Shown here: in pieces, positions 25,014-35,840 of the stretch | How the letters are laid out: each line of letters begins with the position of its first letter | Numbering within the stretch: position 1 is the stretch's first letter | Assembly (NCBI GenBank): GCA_001724265.1 | Contig: MEDY01000093.1 | Coordinates: forward strand, 17,984 to 81,983 | DNA: 64,000 nt | Reading direction: 5' to 3' | DNA from: Rhizaria sp. SCN 62-66 | Lineage: Eukaryota > Rhizaria, unplaced | The notes under the pieces: generated by a model | Databases searched by the model: none | The model's input: the letters and a program-made list of their open reading frames with translations, nothing else | What the model was told of the DNA's origin: nothing | Translations under genes and position numbers: made by a program

Positions 25014-26192
25014 TCAAAGACGGCGCTGGTAGCGGCTCTGCTCGGCTTCCTTCTTCTTCTTAGCGGCAACCTTCTTGCGGCGCAGCGCCTTCGCGAGCGC
25101 CCGTGCGCGCTCAGCCTCTTCCTCGGCAAGCTTAAGCTGCGCCTCCTTCTCCGCCCTGCGGCGCGCGGCGGCCTCATCGACCTCCGCAAGCGAGTAGACA
25201 CGCAGCTGCCCGTCGTAACCACCAGCGTACAGCGCGCCCTCAGCGACCTGCAAGCACGTGACGCCGTCGCCGAAGCCGCCCAAAACGTCCGCGGCCGCGC
25301 CCGTGTGCGCGTCCCAGAGGCGGATCTTGCCGTCGTCGCCGCCGCCCAGCAGACGCGGGCCCTGCGCTGAGGGGGCGAGCGTGAGGGAACGGATGCCGTA
25401 CTCCGCACCGCCGAAGCCGCCCGCGAAGACGCGCGGGAAACGTAGGTCCCAGGCCTTGAGCTCGCCGTGACCGTGCGAAACGTAGAGCAGCATGGGCAGC
25501 TTGGAGCCCGCAGCGGGGGCAGCGCCAGCGGCGGGCAGCGGCAGACCCTGCAGCGCGGGGGCGGGGCCGAGCGTGAGCGCGCGGACCGGTGAGTCGTCTG
25601 AAGCGGAGGGGCGCAACACTGCGGCACAGGATTTCGCGCGCAAGTCGAGCAGCTTGACCGTGCCGTCAAGCCCGCCAAGGAAGACGGTGTCGGGCGACGC
25701 GACGGCGAGGGACGTGAGCGGGCACGTGCACGCAACAAAGGAGTGCGTCGTCTGCCCATGTGCGAGGTTGTATGCGCGGAAATAACCGTCGTGGGAGACC
25801 GAGTACACTTCCTCGTCGGTCACAAACTGCACGCGCGAAACCGAGTCGGCGTGCGCGGACCACACGGCAATGGGCTCGTGTGACGACGCGCGCCACGCGC
25901 CCATGGCGCCGCCCTGCGAGCCGGCGACGAGGATGTCGTTGCGCAAGTCGAGCGATGAACACTGCATCGCGGAGCCCAGCCAGCCGGGCTCGGACGCCGA
26001 CGAGACCGAGGCCGCGGCAAGAGCAAACGAGTCGACCTGGCGCTCCTCCTGTGCGTCGTAGACGCAGACGTTGCCTGAGAGCGTGGAGGCGTAGACGAGG
26101 GAGCCAGCGCACTTGAGGTCTGTCACCACGTCGTGCAGGTCCAGCGCCTTCTCGCCCTGCCGGTACGACAGCAAGAAGTTAGTCTCGTCCAT
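25014..26192 (-). CDS. WD40-repeat protein with C-terminal charged coiled coil
   Basis: Single exon, 392 residues, TGA stop. About six WD-type repeats are visible (e.g. GSLVYASTLSGNVCVYD, HADSVSRVQFVTDEEVYSVSHDG, FLGGLDGTVKLLDLRA, LLGGGDDGKIRLWD, ALYAGGYDGQLRVYS), suggesting a beta-propeller scaffold. The last ~50 residues are an Ala/Glu/Lys/Arg-rich helix, likely coiled coil, ending in a lysine-rich segment. No F-box, LisH or enzymatic domain is seen, so the specific role is unknown. It is head-to-head with the WBP2-like gene. Confidence 0.8.
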   Translation of the reverse strand: MDETNFLLSYRQGEKALDLHDVVTDLKCAGSLVYASTLSGNVCVYDAQEERQVDSFALAAASVSSASEPGWLGSAMQCSSLDLRNDILVAGSQGGAMGAWRASSHEPIAVWSAHADSVSRVQFVTDEEVYSVSHDGYFRAYNLAHGQTTHSFVACTCPLTSLAVASPDTVFLGGLDGTVKLLDLRAKSCAAVLRPSASDDSPVRALTLGPAPALQGLPLPAAGAAPAAGSKLPMLLYVSHGHGELKAWDLRFPRVFAGGFGGAEYGIRSLTLAPSAQGPRLLGGGDDGKIRLWDAHTGAAADVLGGFGDGVTCLQVAEGALYAGGYDGQLRVYSLAEVDEAAARRRAEKEAQLKLAEEEAERARALAKALRRKKVAAKKKKEAEQSRYQRRL

Positions 26193-26751
26193 GGTACTGT
26201 AGCCTTACAATGTGTCTGTCGTGCCGTGCTGTCTGAGTCGCGATGGTCGCTGTTATGGCTTTTCAAGGGGCAAAGTTTGAGGAAACGTCTACGAGTTTAG
26301 CGAGGTGAAGTTGGGGAGAAACGGCAAGCGTAGTGTGAGGTATATCCAAATGTTGGAACTGATGCTATCATAGATGTTTATATAGATTGTACGCTAAGCG
26401 TTGGAAAAATACACAGTTTCCGGTTTAACGGATGTTGCATGTCGTAGGAGCCAATTTGTTTCGGCTATTCGTCGTAACGGCTCTCGCTTCGGTCGCCGAC
26501 CGACGACCCATCCTGCGCGAGAAGATACCATCAAGATAGATTCATGTCCTACCTATAGACGACGTCAGATGCGTCTGCTTGATCGATATGACATTATGAT
26601 CTTACTTTCGGCCTCCCAATCAATAAATTTTAAGCTGCATAACATAGCTCCGTGCCTATTAACTTCTCTTTGTGCAACGCTGACCACGTCTTTTGAATCA
26701 CCCTTGCCTCTTCTCTCCCGGCTCACGTCGACAGCGCCAAGCGTTTCTATC
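26193..26751. other. Divergent intergenic spacer
   Basis: This AT-rich region between the WD40 (-) and WBP2-like (+) starts should contain both promoters. A frame upstream of the WBP2-like ATG is open but AT-rich and not protein-like, so I treat it as leader. Confidence 0.5.
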
Positions 26752-28425
26752 ATGGCACAGAACCGCGTGGGCATCACCCCCGCGAACGTGCCCACCTGGT
26801 CCCCGCACGAGCCGGTCCTGCACGCAATTACTGGCGCGCAGCTGAACGTCGAGTGGGGCGGCGGCTACCCTGGCCGCGGCGGCCACGTGCACCTTCCCGG
26901 CACACTGCACCTCTCCATGCTCCGCCTTGTCTTTGTCCCCGACGCGCCCACCGAGCAGTTCTTCTCCTTTGTGATGCCGTTGACCTGTCTCAGTAACGTC
27001 AAGGCGACGGAGACCTCGTCTATCAGCCGCGCCTTCAAGCGTCTCTTCTCCACCTCCAACTCCACCGCCACCGCCAAGGGCAGCAACAACAGCAACAGCA
27101 TCAACAGCGACGCGGGCGGCGACGGCAGTGACAACGAGTCCTCCGCTGCCGCCGCGGGCCGCTACGCACGCGTGACGTCCTCCGCTGCCGCCGCGGCCCC
27201 TCCCGGCACCGCGTCGGCCGCCGGCGATGACGGCTCAGTGACTGGCTTCACAGCGTCACTACGGCCTATGGCTAACCGGCGGCTTGACCCCGCCGGCGCG
27301 GCGCTGCTGCTGCTGGGCGTGCCTGTCTCCGCAGAGGCCTCGGTTGTTGCCACGGGCGTCGTGTCGCTGCCGGCGTCGGTGACTGTGTCTTTCGCGTCCC
27401 CGTCGTCGTCCAACCCCGCCCCCGCGCGCTGCTTGCTCCACCGGGGCGCGTTTCTCGACGGCCGCGTCCGCTGCGGGCCCGCGGCGTTTGTCTCTTCTCT
27501 CGCCTCTGCTGTTACTGCCGCGGCTGCGGTCGTGCGCCCCGGCGCGCTGAGCAACTCGTTGCTGGCTCGCGGCCACCTCGCCGCCGCCCACACACTGCAG
27601 GATTTGTCTGAATACTCGTTCGAATGCCAGGCTGCGGGCGTGGCCGAGGGCGCTGCGCCGGCTGGAGACATCATATTTCCCCCCGGCGACGCCCCTGAGC
27701 GTTTCCCTGCCCCGCCGACCGCCGCCGAGCAGGCTGCCGCGGCTGCTGAGGCGCGCGAGCAGGCCGCCGCGCAGGCCGCGGGGAACTGGGGCGGACCGGG
27801 GCTTATCGTCGCCGCGCCGCGCGTGCAGCCGCTGGGCGTTGGCGCCGCGGTGGGAGACGCGCCCGGCGGCGGTGCGGCGACGTTGGACTCGTACCTGGGG
27901 CCCGGGTTCGATCCCGCTGCCCGGCCGTTCGCGATTGGCCCCGACGGGGCGATGCGGTGGGGGTACAACTACGACCCCACTGGCGGGATCCCGGTCCCCG
28001 CCGCGAGTGGCAGTGGCGGCGCTGCTGTTGCTGCTGCGCCGGGTGCGCCGGGTGCTGGCGGCGGTGGCGGCGGCGGTGGCGGTGGCGGTGGCGGTGGCGG
28101 CGGTGGCGTGGTTGGGGTGGGAGGACTGTCGCACGCGCACGTGCAGTTTGACCGGGAGGAACGCGCGGCGGCCGCCAGGCAGGGCAGGGAGACGTGCGCT
28201 GAGCGCATGAGGCGCGAGGTCGATGAGGAGCGCGCGGCGGCCGCGACTACTGCGACGACGACGACGACGCCTGCGACTGCAATGACCGACAAGGATAAGC
28301 CCGCAACGACTGAGACAGTTGGTGCGAACAGTGAGACGGACGATAAAAGCGAGGATAAGGGCGCTGTGGGGCGCGAGGTGGACCCGATGAACGTGCAGAT
28401 GCGCGAGCGCAACACCAAAAAGTGA
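26752..28425 (+). CDS. WBP2-like GRAM-domain protein
   Basis: Start at ATG 26752; 557 residues, TGA stop. The N-terminus (ANVPTWSPHEPVLH) and the GRAM core (GTLHLSMLRLVFVPDA, FFSFVMPLTCLSNVK) resemble WW-domain-binding protein 2 and its relatives, lipid-binding adaptors and transcription coactivators. The GRAM fold is interrupted by a Ser/Asn insertion (about 27040-27240) before a second half-like stretch. No PPxY WW-binding motif is visible, unlike animal WBP2. The middle contains Ala/Gly-rich disorder and an uninterrupted poly-Gly run; the C-terminus is Thr/Glu/Lys-rich. Confidence 0.7.
   Translation: MAQNRVGITPANVPTWSPHEPVLHAITGAQLNVEWGGGYPGRGGHVHLPGTLHLSMLRLVFVPDAPTEQFFSFVMPLTCLSNVKATETSSISRAFKRLFSTSNSTATAKGSNNSNSINSDAGGDGSDNESSAAAAGRYARVTSSAAAAAPPGTASAAGDDGSVTGFTASLRPMANRRLDPAGAALLLLGVPVSAEASVVATGVVSLPASVTVSFASPSSSNPAPARCLLHRGAFLDGRVRCGPAAFVSSLASAVTAAAAVVRPGALSNSLLARGHLAAAHTLQDLSEYSFECQAAGVAEGAAPAGDIIFPPGDAPERFPAPPTAAEQAAAAAEAREQAAAQAAGNWGGPGLIVAAPRVQPLGVGAAVGDAPGGGAATLDSYLGPGFDPAARPFAIGPDGAMRWGYNYDPTGGIPVPAASGSGGAAVAAAPGAPGAGGGGGGGGGGGGGGGGGVVGVGGLSHAHVQFDREERAAAARQGRETCAERMRREVDEERAAAATTATTTTTPATAMTDKDKPATTETVGANSETDDKSEDKGAVGREVDPMNVQMRERNTKK
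28055..28109 (+). repeat. In-frame GGCGGT microsatellite (poly-Gly)
   Basis: Tandem GGC/GGT codons give about 17 glycines in the WBP2-like protein. The length is probably polymorphic. Confidence 0.85.
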
Positions 28426-29009
28426 GCTGTTGGGGTACGAAAACGGCTTATGTCACGGTCAAAGCGTTATGGCTTCAAGTCAGCGACGGGGCCAGTCTGA
28501 CTTATAAATAGGAGGACCAAGATTAATACCACTTGATTAACTAACTTTCCAATACAATTGTACTTTTTCAGCTTGAAAATCTTGCAGAACGGTCTTATTT
28601 CGAGTGGGATCTATCGCGCGGAATTTTGTACCCAGGGTCCGCCAGTTCACTCAAAGTTAAGCCGCCGGCTGGAGGCTCGACTGGGAGGACTGAGGAGATC
28701 ATAATTAAGGCTGTAGCGCTGTGAATAGACGTTTGTAGAGTTGCGCTGATTTTGAACATAGTGTCCCGGGGAGGTTTGATCTCGTAGTTCATTTTTTATT
28801 GCTCCACACGACGTACACCCTTCACTGCAGCTGCGTCGTTTAACGGCGACGTGTTCGAGGACACCAGTGTCCGCCGCTTCTACAAGCGGTGCGCCCCTGC
28901 GGCCCATAAACGTAATCGAGCTCTACAAGGCACCTCCATGGGAATATCTTGTTTTATTTATTTCCGGATTTTGTCTCACACACCTTTGCTCCCCGCTTTC
29001 GCCCCACAG
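28426..29009. other. Intergenic plus probable 5'-UTR intron of the next gene
   Basis: AT-rich. The last bases, GCCCCACAG, sit directly against the ATG at 29010 and look like a splice acceptor, implying a leader exon upstream whose donor I could not place. Confidence 0.5.
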
Positions 29010-29361
29010 ATGTTCAAGTCTACCAAGCAGCAGATCCTCTTCGCCCTCTTCGCCCTCTTCGCGGTCCTCATCCAGGTCCAGGGCGCTGCCGCTGATGCCG
29101 GTGACGTCATTGCGGGCCTCCTCGGTGCCGGTACGTCCTTTCCCATTCTATTTATTGCTTTCTAACCCTTCCTGTCTCGTCTCAACCCGCATTCGGCCGT
29201 CAACGTCTACGCCTTCGCTCACTCCACCTCTCCCTTTTGTGCTTCACCCTCTCTTCCCTTGTTTAGTCATTGGCATCGTCGCTATCTGCGCCTTCCTCGG
29301 CTGGTGGTCCCGTCGCGGCCAGGCCGGCAGCAGCAGTGGCTCTGAGGAGGAGGCCCAGTAA
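29010..29361 (+). CDS. Small (71-residue) single-pass membrane protein
   Basis: Two exons, 29010-29130 (donor GTACGTC, phase 1) and 29267-29361 (acceptor TTGTTTAG), TAA stop. A signal-peptide-like start (QQILFALFALFAVLIQVQG) is followed by a short polar stretch. Then come a membrane helix (VIAGLLGAVIGIVAICAFLGWW) and a cytosolic tail with two arginines and an acidic Ser/Glu end. The family is not recognised. The coding region is unusually regular and free of low complexity, unlike its neighbours. Confidence 0.75.
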
Positions 29362-29385
29362 GTGCCCTCCGCACGCGCTGCTCCC

Positions 29386-29631
29386 GCTGTAGCTCTCCGA
29401 GGGCTACAGCTCGCTCCCAGAACTTTCTCCCTATCTCTCTAGAACCGCTCTCGCAACCCGCGCTGTCGTGCGTGCTTTGTAGCAACATGCACGCCCAGCT
29501 TGATTCCTGCTAGCGCGGCGCGGTGCGCCCGCTCCCGCCAGCGGCGGCCCCCATGGGGGATTCCCGCCGCAGCAGCAGTTGGAACCGAGCCACATCCATG
29601 GCTCGCCACGGGGAAATCACCTCATCCCCGT
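29386..29631 (+). ncRNA. Run of five perfect hairpins (possible structured RNA or 3' UTR)
   Basis: Perfect stems occur in series: 8 bp GCTGTAGC/GCTACAGC (29386-29410); 6 bp GCGTGC/GCACGC (29470-29494); 7 bp GCGGCGG/CCGCCGC (29541-29570) enclosing the palindrome CCCCCATGGGGG; 7 bp CGAGCCA/TGGCTCG (29586-29605); and 6 bp ACGGGG/CCCCGT (29608-29631). The block is GC-rich inside AT-rich flanks and begins 24 nt after the stop of the 71-residue gene. It could be that gene's 3' UTR or an independent RNA. I matched it to no known RNA family. Confidence 0.4.
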
Positions 29632-30512
29632 ATGTAATATGGTAATACACAGTCTTCTTTTTTGTCACTCTCCCACATAACCCTCTCGGTAATGTACCAT
29701 TTGGCAGGGTCTGGTCCTGATTTGAAACGATTTAGCCTGATTTAGGCTCATTTGATAGCTCATTGCGAATGCAGTCGGGCTCGCAAACGGTATCGCGTGA
29801 GCGGGTGGCGAGAGGATTGTGAAGGTGAGCTTTGATTCGTAAATGTGACACCCACACACGTTTTTTTGGCGCGGTACAAGATCTTGAGATTCACTTTGTG
29901 ACAATCTTTCAATGACACTTTTATTTATTTCAAATTATCAACTTGGTGGCTCTTGAGAGGCACCTCGTTTTGTCTTCGTGCGTGTGGTCCTGTCCTCTCT
30001 TCAGAGCGGCACTTAATCGCAACTTTGAAGGGTAGGAAGTTATGGATCTGACATATGCACAAAACGAAGGCAATCAACAAGGCCTTTTGTTTGGTAAATG
30101 CTGTGTGTCTGCTGCCACCACTCAGTCTGCGTCTCAGGGACCTAGACCCGAATCAAATCTCAGCGCAAACCGTTCATGACGCCGTCCCGCGCCACCACTC
30201 AGTCTGCGCCTCACAGGCTTCCAGCGTCACAAGAAACGATCTCAATGTCTGTATATTGGCGTTTTTGTAGACGCGGGCGCTTTGTCTGCCACTCGATGAT
30301 GATTCAGGCTTGCAGAGCTCCCTTTTTCTGCTTCGCCTTGTTAAACCCTATCTCGGGTGACGCAGCATACGCTCCTCTCGTCGCGACGGAGCCACATGTC
30401 ACAACGTTTCGTTCAGCAGAAAGTCTACGTAAAATATTACGGAACTCCATTACTCACACCCGTTGCCGCTCTTTTTGTGCTTGATTTGACTTGTTTCCCC
30501 GCGCAGAACTCG
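29632..30512. other. Intergenic and TOP1 leader
   Basis: AT-rich. CCCCGCGCAG six bases upstream of the TOP1 ATG looks like a splice acceptor, so part of this is probably a 5'-UTR intron. No other gene is seen. Confidence 0.5.
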
Positions 30513-32960
30513 ATGGACCCGCAGCAGCCCGTCGCCGCTGCCGCCGCCGCCGCCCCGGCGCCCGCGGCTCCTGTTCCGATGCAGGACGATCCCGCCGTGA
30601 AGCTGGAGGCCGCGCTCGCCGCCGCGCCCGCGCCCGCCGCGCCCGCGGGTGAGGTGAAGCCTGAGGTGAAGCCTGAGTCCTCCTCTTCGTCGTCTTCTGC
30701 CTCTGCCTCTGCTTCGTCCTCTGCGTCCGCATCTGCTGCTGCTGCGCCGACGCCGTCGCGCCCGAAGCGCGCGCTGGACGCGTCGTCCTCCGACTCGGAC
30801 TCGAGCTCCAGCTCCAGCAGCTCGGACTCGGACTCTTCCTCGTCCTCGGACTCAAGCTCGGGCTCCGACTCGGACAGCGACAGCTCAAGCTCCAGCTCGG
30901 ACTCGGACTCGGACTCGTCGAGCTCCAGCTCTGGTTCGGACTCGAGCGACAGCTCCGACAGCAGCGACAGCTCTGACTCGAGCGACAGCTCCGACTCAAG
31001 TGACAGCTCCGACAGCAGCGACAGCGACAGCTCCGACAGCAGCTCTGACGACGACAGCTCCGACTCCGACTCCGGCCCCCGTGTGAAGCGCTCCAAGAAG
31101 GCCGCGGCGGGCAAGAGCAAGAGCAAGGACGCCAAGAAGAAGAAGTCCGGTGGCAAGAAGGAGAAGAAGGAAAAGAAGAGCCGCCGCAGCGAGTCGATGG
31201 TCGGTGACAGCGAGATCTACCCTCCCACCAAGTACGAGCGTCTGACTGAAATCAAGCCGCTTGAGCCGTCTAAGGGCGCGAACAAGTGGTGGGCGCGCGC
31301 GCTATCGAGCGACGTCAAGTGGGAGACGCTGGAGCACAACGGCATTCTCTTCGCGCCCGACTACGTCCCGCACGGTATCAAGATGCGCTATGCCGGTGCT
31401 GAGGTGGAGCTGACGCCCGAGCAGGAGGAAGTCGCGACTTTCTACGCTGCGATGCTCGAGACAGACTACATGACCAACGCGAAGTTCAACGCGAACTTCT
31501 TCGCGGACTGGCAACAGCTGCTGGGCCCCAAGCATGTGGTGCAAAAGCTCTCCGAGTGCGATTTCACGCCCATCAAGCGTTACCTTGACGCCGAGCGTCT
31601 TCGCAAGATCGAGGAACGCAAGACCCCCGAGTTTAAGAAGGCCGCCAAGGAGACCAAGGCCCGCCTCGACTCGATCTACGGCTTCGCCATCGTTGACGGA
31701 TTCAAGGAGAGCACCGCCAAGTACTCTGTCGAAATCCCCGGTCTCTTCCGCGGCCGTGGTGGACACCCTAAGACCGGCAAGATCAAGCGCCGCGTGATGC
31801 CTGAGGACGTGATCCTCAACATCGGCCGGAACACGCCGATCCCCAAGTGCCCACTCGAGGGCCACGACTGGAAGGGCATCATCCACAACGACAAGGTCAC
31901 CTGGCTCGCTTACTACCGCGACCCCATCACCAACGGCTACAAGTACGTCTACTTGGCGTCGTCGTCGCGCTTTAAGGGCGAGTCTGACCGCAATAAGTAC
32001 AATAAGGCGCGTCGTCTCATCACGCACATCGACGCCATCCGCGCGTCCTACACGCGCGACTTCTCCAACGCGGACCGCGGCGCGCGCCAGCGTGCGACGG
32101 CGGTGTACTTGATCGACGTGCTCGCGCTGCGTGTCGGCAACGAGAAGGACACCAGCGAGGAGGCTGATACCGTGGGCTGCTGCTCGCTGCGTGTGGAGCA
32201 CCTCGCGTTCAAGGAGGGCAACCGCGTCGAGTTTGACTTCCTCGGCAAGGACTCGATGCGGTACTTCAACGAGGTCGAGGTGCACCCGCTCGTGTTCGCC
32301 AACCTGCAGGAGTTCTGCAAGGGCAAGGCGGGCACGCGCGACGTTTTCGACGCGCTTAACACCAGTCAGCTCAACGACCACCTCAAGTCCTTCATGCCAG
32401 GGCTCTCCGCTAAGGTGTTCCGTACGTACAACGCGTCCATCACGCTCGAGAAGGAGCTCCGCGAGGGCTCCAAGGACGTCTCCGTGTCTGACCTCACGGC
32501 CGTCAAGGAGCAGTTTTACACCAACGCTAACCGCGAAGTGGCGATCCTGTGCAACCACCAGCGCTCGCTGCCTAAGGGCCACGAGACGCAGATGGCGGCG
32601 CTGGACGAGCAGCTTGCCAAGGTGCGCGGTGAGATCGCGGCGCTCAAGGGCAAGGCCGAGACGTTCGGCGAGAAGAAGCTGCCTGCGGATCGTGCAAAGC
32701 GCACTGAGATGGGCGCCAAGCTCGAGATGCGGCTCAAGAACATGGAGGCGAAGCGTGCGATGAAGGATGATAACAAAACGGTGGCGTTGGGCACGTCCAA
32801 GATCAACTACATGGACCCGCGCATCACGATTGCGTGGTGCAAAGAGAAGGATGTGCCCCTCGAGCGCATCTTCAACCGTTCGCTGCTGTCCAAGTTTCCG
32901 TGGGCCATGGAGTGCCCGTCCACGTGGCGCTTCAACGACCCCGAGCTCCGCGATATCTAA
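30513..32960 (+). CDS. TOP1: DNA topoisomerase I (type IB)
   Basis: 815 residues, TAA stop; start at ATG 30513. It relaxes supercoils by nicking one strand through a 3'-phosphotyrosine. A disordered N-terminal third (Ala, then a long Ser/Asp run, then Lys-rich nuclear localisation) is typical of nuclear TOP1. The core follows from KWWARALSSDVKWETLEHNGILFAP through RVGNEKDTSEEADTVGCCSLRVEHL to a coiled linker (DEQLAKVRGEIAALKG). The C-terminal motif SKINYMDPRITIAWC holds the catalytic tyrosine (codon 32808-32810, about Tyr766). All expected catalytic blocks are present and the length is normal. Confidence 0.95.
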   Translation: MDPQQPVAAAAAAAPAPAAPVPMQDDPAVKLEAALAAAPAPAAPAGEVKPEVKPESSSSSSSASASASSSASASAAAAPTPSRPKRALDASSSDSDSSSSSSSSDSDSSSSSDSSSGSDSDSDSSSSSSDSDSDSSSSSSGSDSSDSSDSSDSSDSSDSSDSSDSSDSSDSDSSDSSSDDDSSDSDSGPRVKRSKKAAAGKSKSKDAKKKKSGGKKEKKEKKSRRSESMVGDSEIYPPTKYERLTEIKPLEPSKGANKWWARALSSDVKWETLEHNGILFAPDYVPHGIKMRYAGAEVELTPEQEEVATFYAAMLETDYMTNAKFNANFFADWQQLLGPKHVVQKLSECDFTPIKRYLDAERLRKIEERKTPEFKKAAKETKARLDSIYGFAIVDGFKESTAKYSVEIPGLFRGRGGHPKTGKIKRRVMPEDVILNIGRNTPIPKCPLEGHDWKGIIHNDKVTWLAYYRDPITNGYKYVYLASSSRFKGESDRNKYNKARRLITHIDAIRASYTRDFSNADRGARQRATAVYLIDVLALRVGNEKDTSEEADTVGCCSLRVEHLAFKEGNRVEFDFLGKDSMRYFNEVEVHPLVFANLQEFCKGKAGTRDVFDALNTSQLNDHLKSFMPGLSAKVFRTYNASITLEKELREGSKDVSVSDLTAVKEQFYTNANREVAILCNHQRSLPKGHETQMAALDEQLAKVRGEIAALKGKAETFGEKKLPADRAKRTEMGAKLEMRLKNMEAKRAMKDDNKTVALGTSKINYMDPRITIAWCKEKDVPLERIFNRSLLSKFPWAMECPSTWRFNDPELRDI

Positions 32961-33469
32961 GCGCTGCACTGTTGCAAAACACCGACTGCTGAAAGCAGCT
33001 GTGTCATGTGCATGTGCGATGGGTGGTGGCTGACTCTGTGTTGTATGATGTGAGTGCGTGATGATGAAGTAGAGTGATGAACGTATGATGGATTTTGAGA
33101 AATAATATTGAACACCAGTTGCAAGACGTCGTCATGCGTCGGTAGAATAATGACCGCCAGTAATATTAATGAGATAATAATCACACCAAAAACAAAACAT
33201 GTGTAGTATCATTGTGAGTCTCCTCGCCCTGTTCTGTAAGCGTGCGAGCTCTCAAAGACAGTCTAAAGTCATAGAATAAATAGCAAACCTTTTGAACCAA
33301 TAATAGAAAGCCACATTCGGGATAAATATTACATCTAAACTGTATTGGTGTTCAATTGTATTAAGGTTCACTCACTTGTCGTCTCATACGCAACGACACC
33401 TCATCGTCACATCTGCTTCATTTACATGATTCCGTGCTTCTCACGACGACTCTCACACTGGTTTTGCGC
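32961..33469. other. Convergent intergenic spacer
   Basis: AT-rich 3' flanks of TOP1 (+) and urocanase (-). I see nothing further. Confidence 0.6.
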
Positions 33470-35840
33470 TTACGCGCTCTCAGGGAACTGGAGCGCGAGC
33501 GAGTCCGCAATGAGCGCCTCAACACCGGCGGCGTCAGAGCGCACGGGCAGCGTGGGCACAATGGGCAGTGCGCCCTCAGCACCAGCCTCAAACGCCGCCG
33601 CGGCACGCTTGATCGCGCGTTCCGCCTTATCGTTGCCAGCCCACGCGCGGCGCGCGACGCCGTTGTTGACGTCCCAGAACAGCATCAGACGCGCCTTGGC
33701 GGCCGCGTCGTCGGTGCCGTCGAGAACGAGGCCGAAGCCACCGTTGATGGCCTTGCCCCACCCGGTGCCGCCGCCGTTATGGAGCGCGACCCACGTCGCG
33801 CCGCGCACAGCGTCGCCGATGCAGTTTTGCACAGCCATGTCTGCGGTGAACTTGGACCCGTCGCAGACATTGCTGGTTTCGCGGAACGGCGAGTCCGTGC
33901 CCGACACGTCGTGGTGGTCGCGCGACAGCACGACGGGACCGTGGAGGCGGCCTGACTTAACGGCGGCGTTGATCGCACCGGCAATAGCGGCGCGCCCGGC
34001 GGCGTCGGCATACAAGATGCGCGCCTGTGATCCGACGACGAGATGATTCTCCTGCGCGGCGTCAATCCACAGGATGTTGTCCTTGAGCTGGCCCCGCACC
34101 TCGCCGTCGCCCTCGCAGGTCAGCAGCCCCTTGAGTACTTCACTGGCGATGGAGTCAGTCGCGGCGAGGTCCTCCGCGCGGCCAGAGGTGCAGACCCATC
34201 GGAACGGACCGAAGCCCATGGAGAAGATGTCTCCCATGAACTCCTCCACATAACTCGGGTACTTGAACGTCACGTTTGTCTCCGTGACGGCGTCGCCCGC
34301 GCGCGCCGCCGGGAGCGCGATGTCGGCGCCCGCGCGGAACGCTTCGAGCAAGAACGAGTTCCCGTAGTCCCAGAAGCGCGAGCCCCGGGTAACGAGGGCG
34401 TTGATCGCGGTCACCTGGCGGCGCAGAGAGGCCTGAACAGCGGCCTTGAACGCCGCGGGGTCGGCCGCCATGAGCGCGTTGGACTCGGCGAGTGTGAGCC
34501 CGGTGGGGTAGAAACCGCCGTTGTAGGGGTTATGCAGCGAGGTCTGATCCGAGGCCAGGTCGATGAGGTTCTCACCAGTGGCGGCGGCGTCGGCGGCGAA
34601 ACGCTCCCAGACGTCAACGACGTTGCCCAGATAGGCAAGTGCAACGGCTTCGCGGCCGGCGCGAGCGGCGCGCACGCGCTTGACCAGCACGTCCAGGCAC
34701 GTGATCTGTACGTTCACGCAGAAAAAAACAAGAGAAAATCAAAATATGGAATTAGATGTTGCAAAAATAACCTGATATAGTCGTTATTTACATAAAAATA
34801 GGATTTGTCATGACGTGTGATAATTTGAAACGAATATCATGATTAACATCAGAATCATGACAGTTAATAACGATCAGCAAACAAGAATCGTGATATATGG
34901 GTTTGGTTTTTTGCGGTTTGTTTCATATTCGCCATACCTTCTCGGTGACCCATCCCTGCGCGTGGCGCTTATCAAGTGCGTTCTCATCTATCTCAGCTAT
35001 CACCGTGACAGCGCCGCAGATCACACCGGCCTTGCCCTGGGCACCGGACATGCCGCCCAGTCCGGACGAAAGATAGACCTTGCCGGCAAGCGAGGTGTCC
35101 GGGTCGCCAGCGCCGAGGTACTTGCGGCCTGCGTTGAGGACCGTGAGCACCGTGCCGTGCACGATGCCCTGGGGGCCGATGTAAGCGAACCCGCCGGCGG
35201 TCATCTGGCCGTATTGAGTGACACCCATTGCGTACATGCGGTCGTAGTCAACCGGGGTGGAGGCCATAGGGACGACCATGCCGTTGGTGATCACGAGGCG
35301 CGGGGCAGAGGGCAGAGACGCGAAGAGGCCCTGCGGGTGGCCTGAGTTGAGCACGAGCGTCGAGTTCTCGTCGAGGCGGCAGAGGTAGTGCATCATGAGC
35401 CGGTATTCGGCCCAGTTCGAGAACGCGGACCCGTTGCCGCCGTACGTCACAAGCTCTTCGGGGAACTGCGCGACGGCGGGGTCGAGGTTGTTCATCACCA
35501 TAAGCATCACGGCCTTGGCGTGCGCGTGGCGACCGGGGTAGCAGGAAATGGGGTAGGCGCGCATGGCGTACTCATTCGGCATGTACCGGTAGCAGTAGAT
35601 GTGGCCATACTGTTGCAGCTCGGCGGCAAACTCGGGCGCCAGCACGGCGTGGTGCTCGGCGGGGAAGTACCGCAGGATGTTGCGGACGGCCTGAATGAAC
35701 TCGCCGCGCTGCAGACCGTGCTTGCGGACTGGCGCGTGGGGCACGCCCGGCGAGCGCGTGCGGGGCGGGGGAAGCACGGAGAGATCCGCGGGGAGGCACT
35801 TGGCAAGCAAGGCCGTCACGATGGCTTGGTCGAACTCCAT
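33470..35840 (-). CDS. UROC1: Urocanate hydratase (urocanase)
   Basis: Two exons: 35840-34938 (donor GTATGG, phase 0) and 34705-33470, joined as GWVTEK|ITCLDVL; 712 residues, TAA stop. It converts urocanate to imidazolonepropionate in histidine breakdown, using bound NAD+. Urocanase blocks are all visible: YGGNGSAFSNWAEY, GMVVPMAS, SSGLGGMSGAQ, DQTSLHNPYNGGFYP and the FGPFRWVCTSG region. Length fits the longer eukaryotic form (about 680) rather than the ~555-residue bacterial one. An ATG 17 codons upstream (35891) is possible, but a CTCTCCAG acceptor-like site lies between the two. Confidence 0.92.

Noticed and set aside
26401-26751. 117-codon N-terminal extension of the WBP2-like protein
   Set aside because: No good start codon, AT-rich and not protein-like; family similarity begins at the ATG at 26752.
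27903-27914. tRNA B-box-like GGTTCGATCCC
   Set aside because: Lies in the WBP2-like coding sequence; no A box, cloverleaf or acceptor stem around it.
31302-32969. 555-codon antisense frame opposite TOP1
   Set aside because: Shadow of GC-rich coding DNA; the plus strand encodes full TOP1 with its catalytic motifs.
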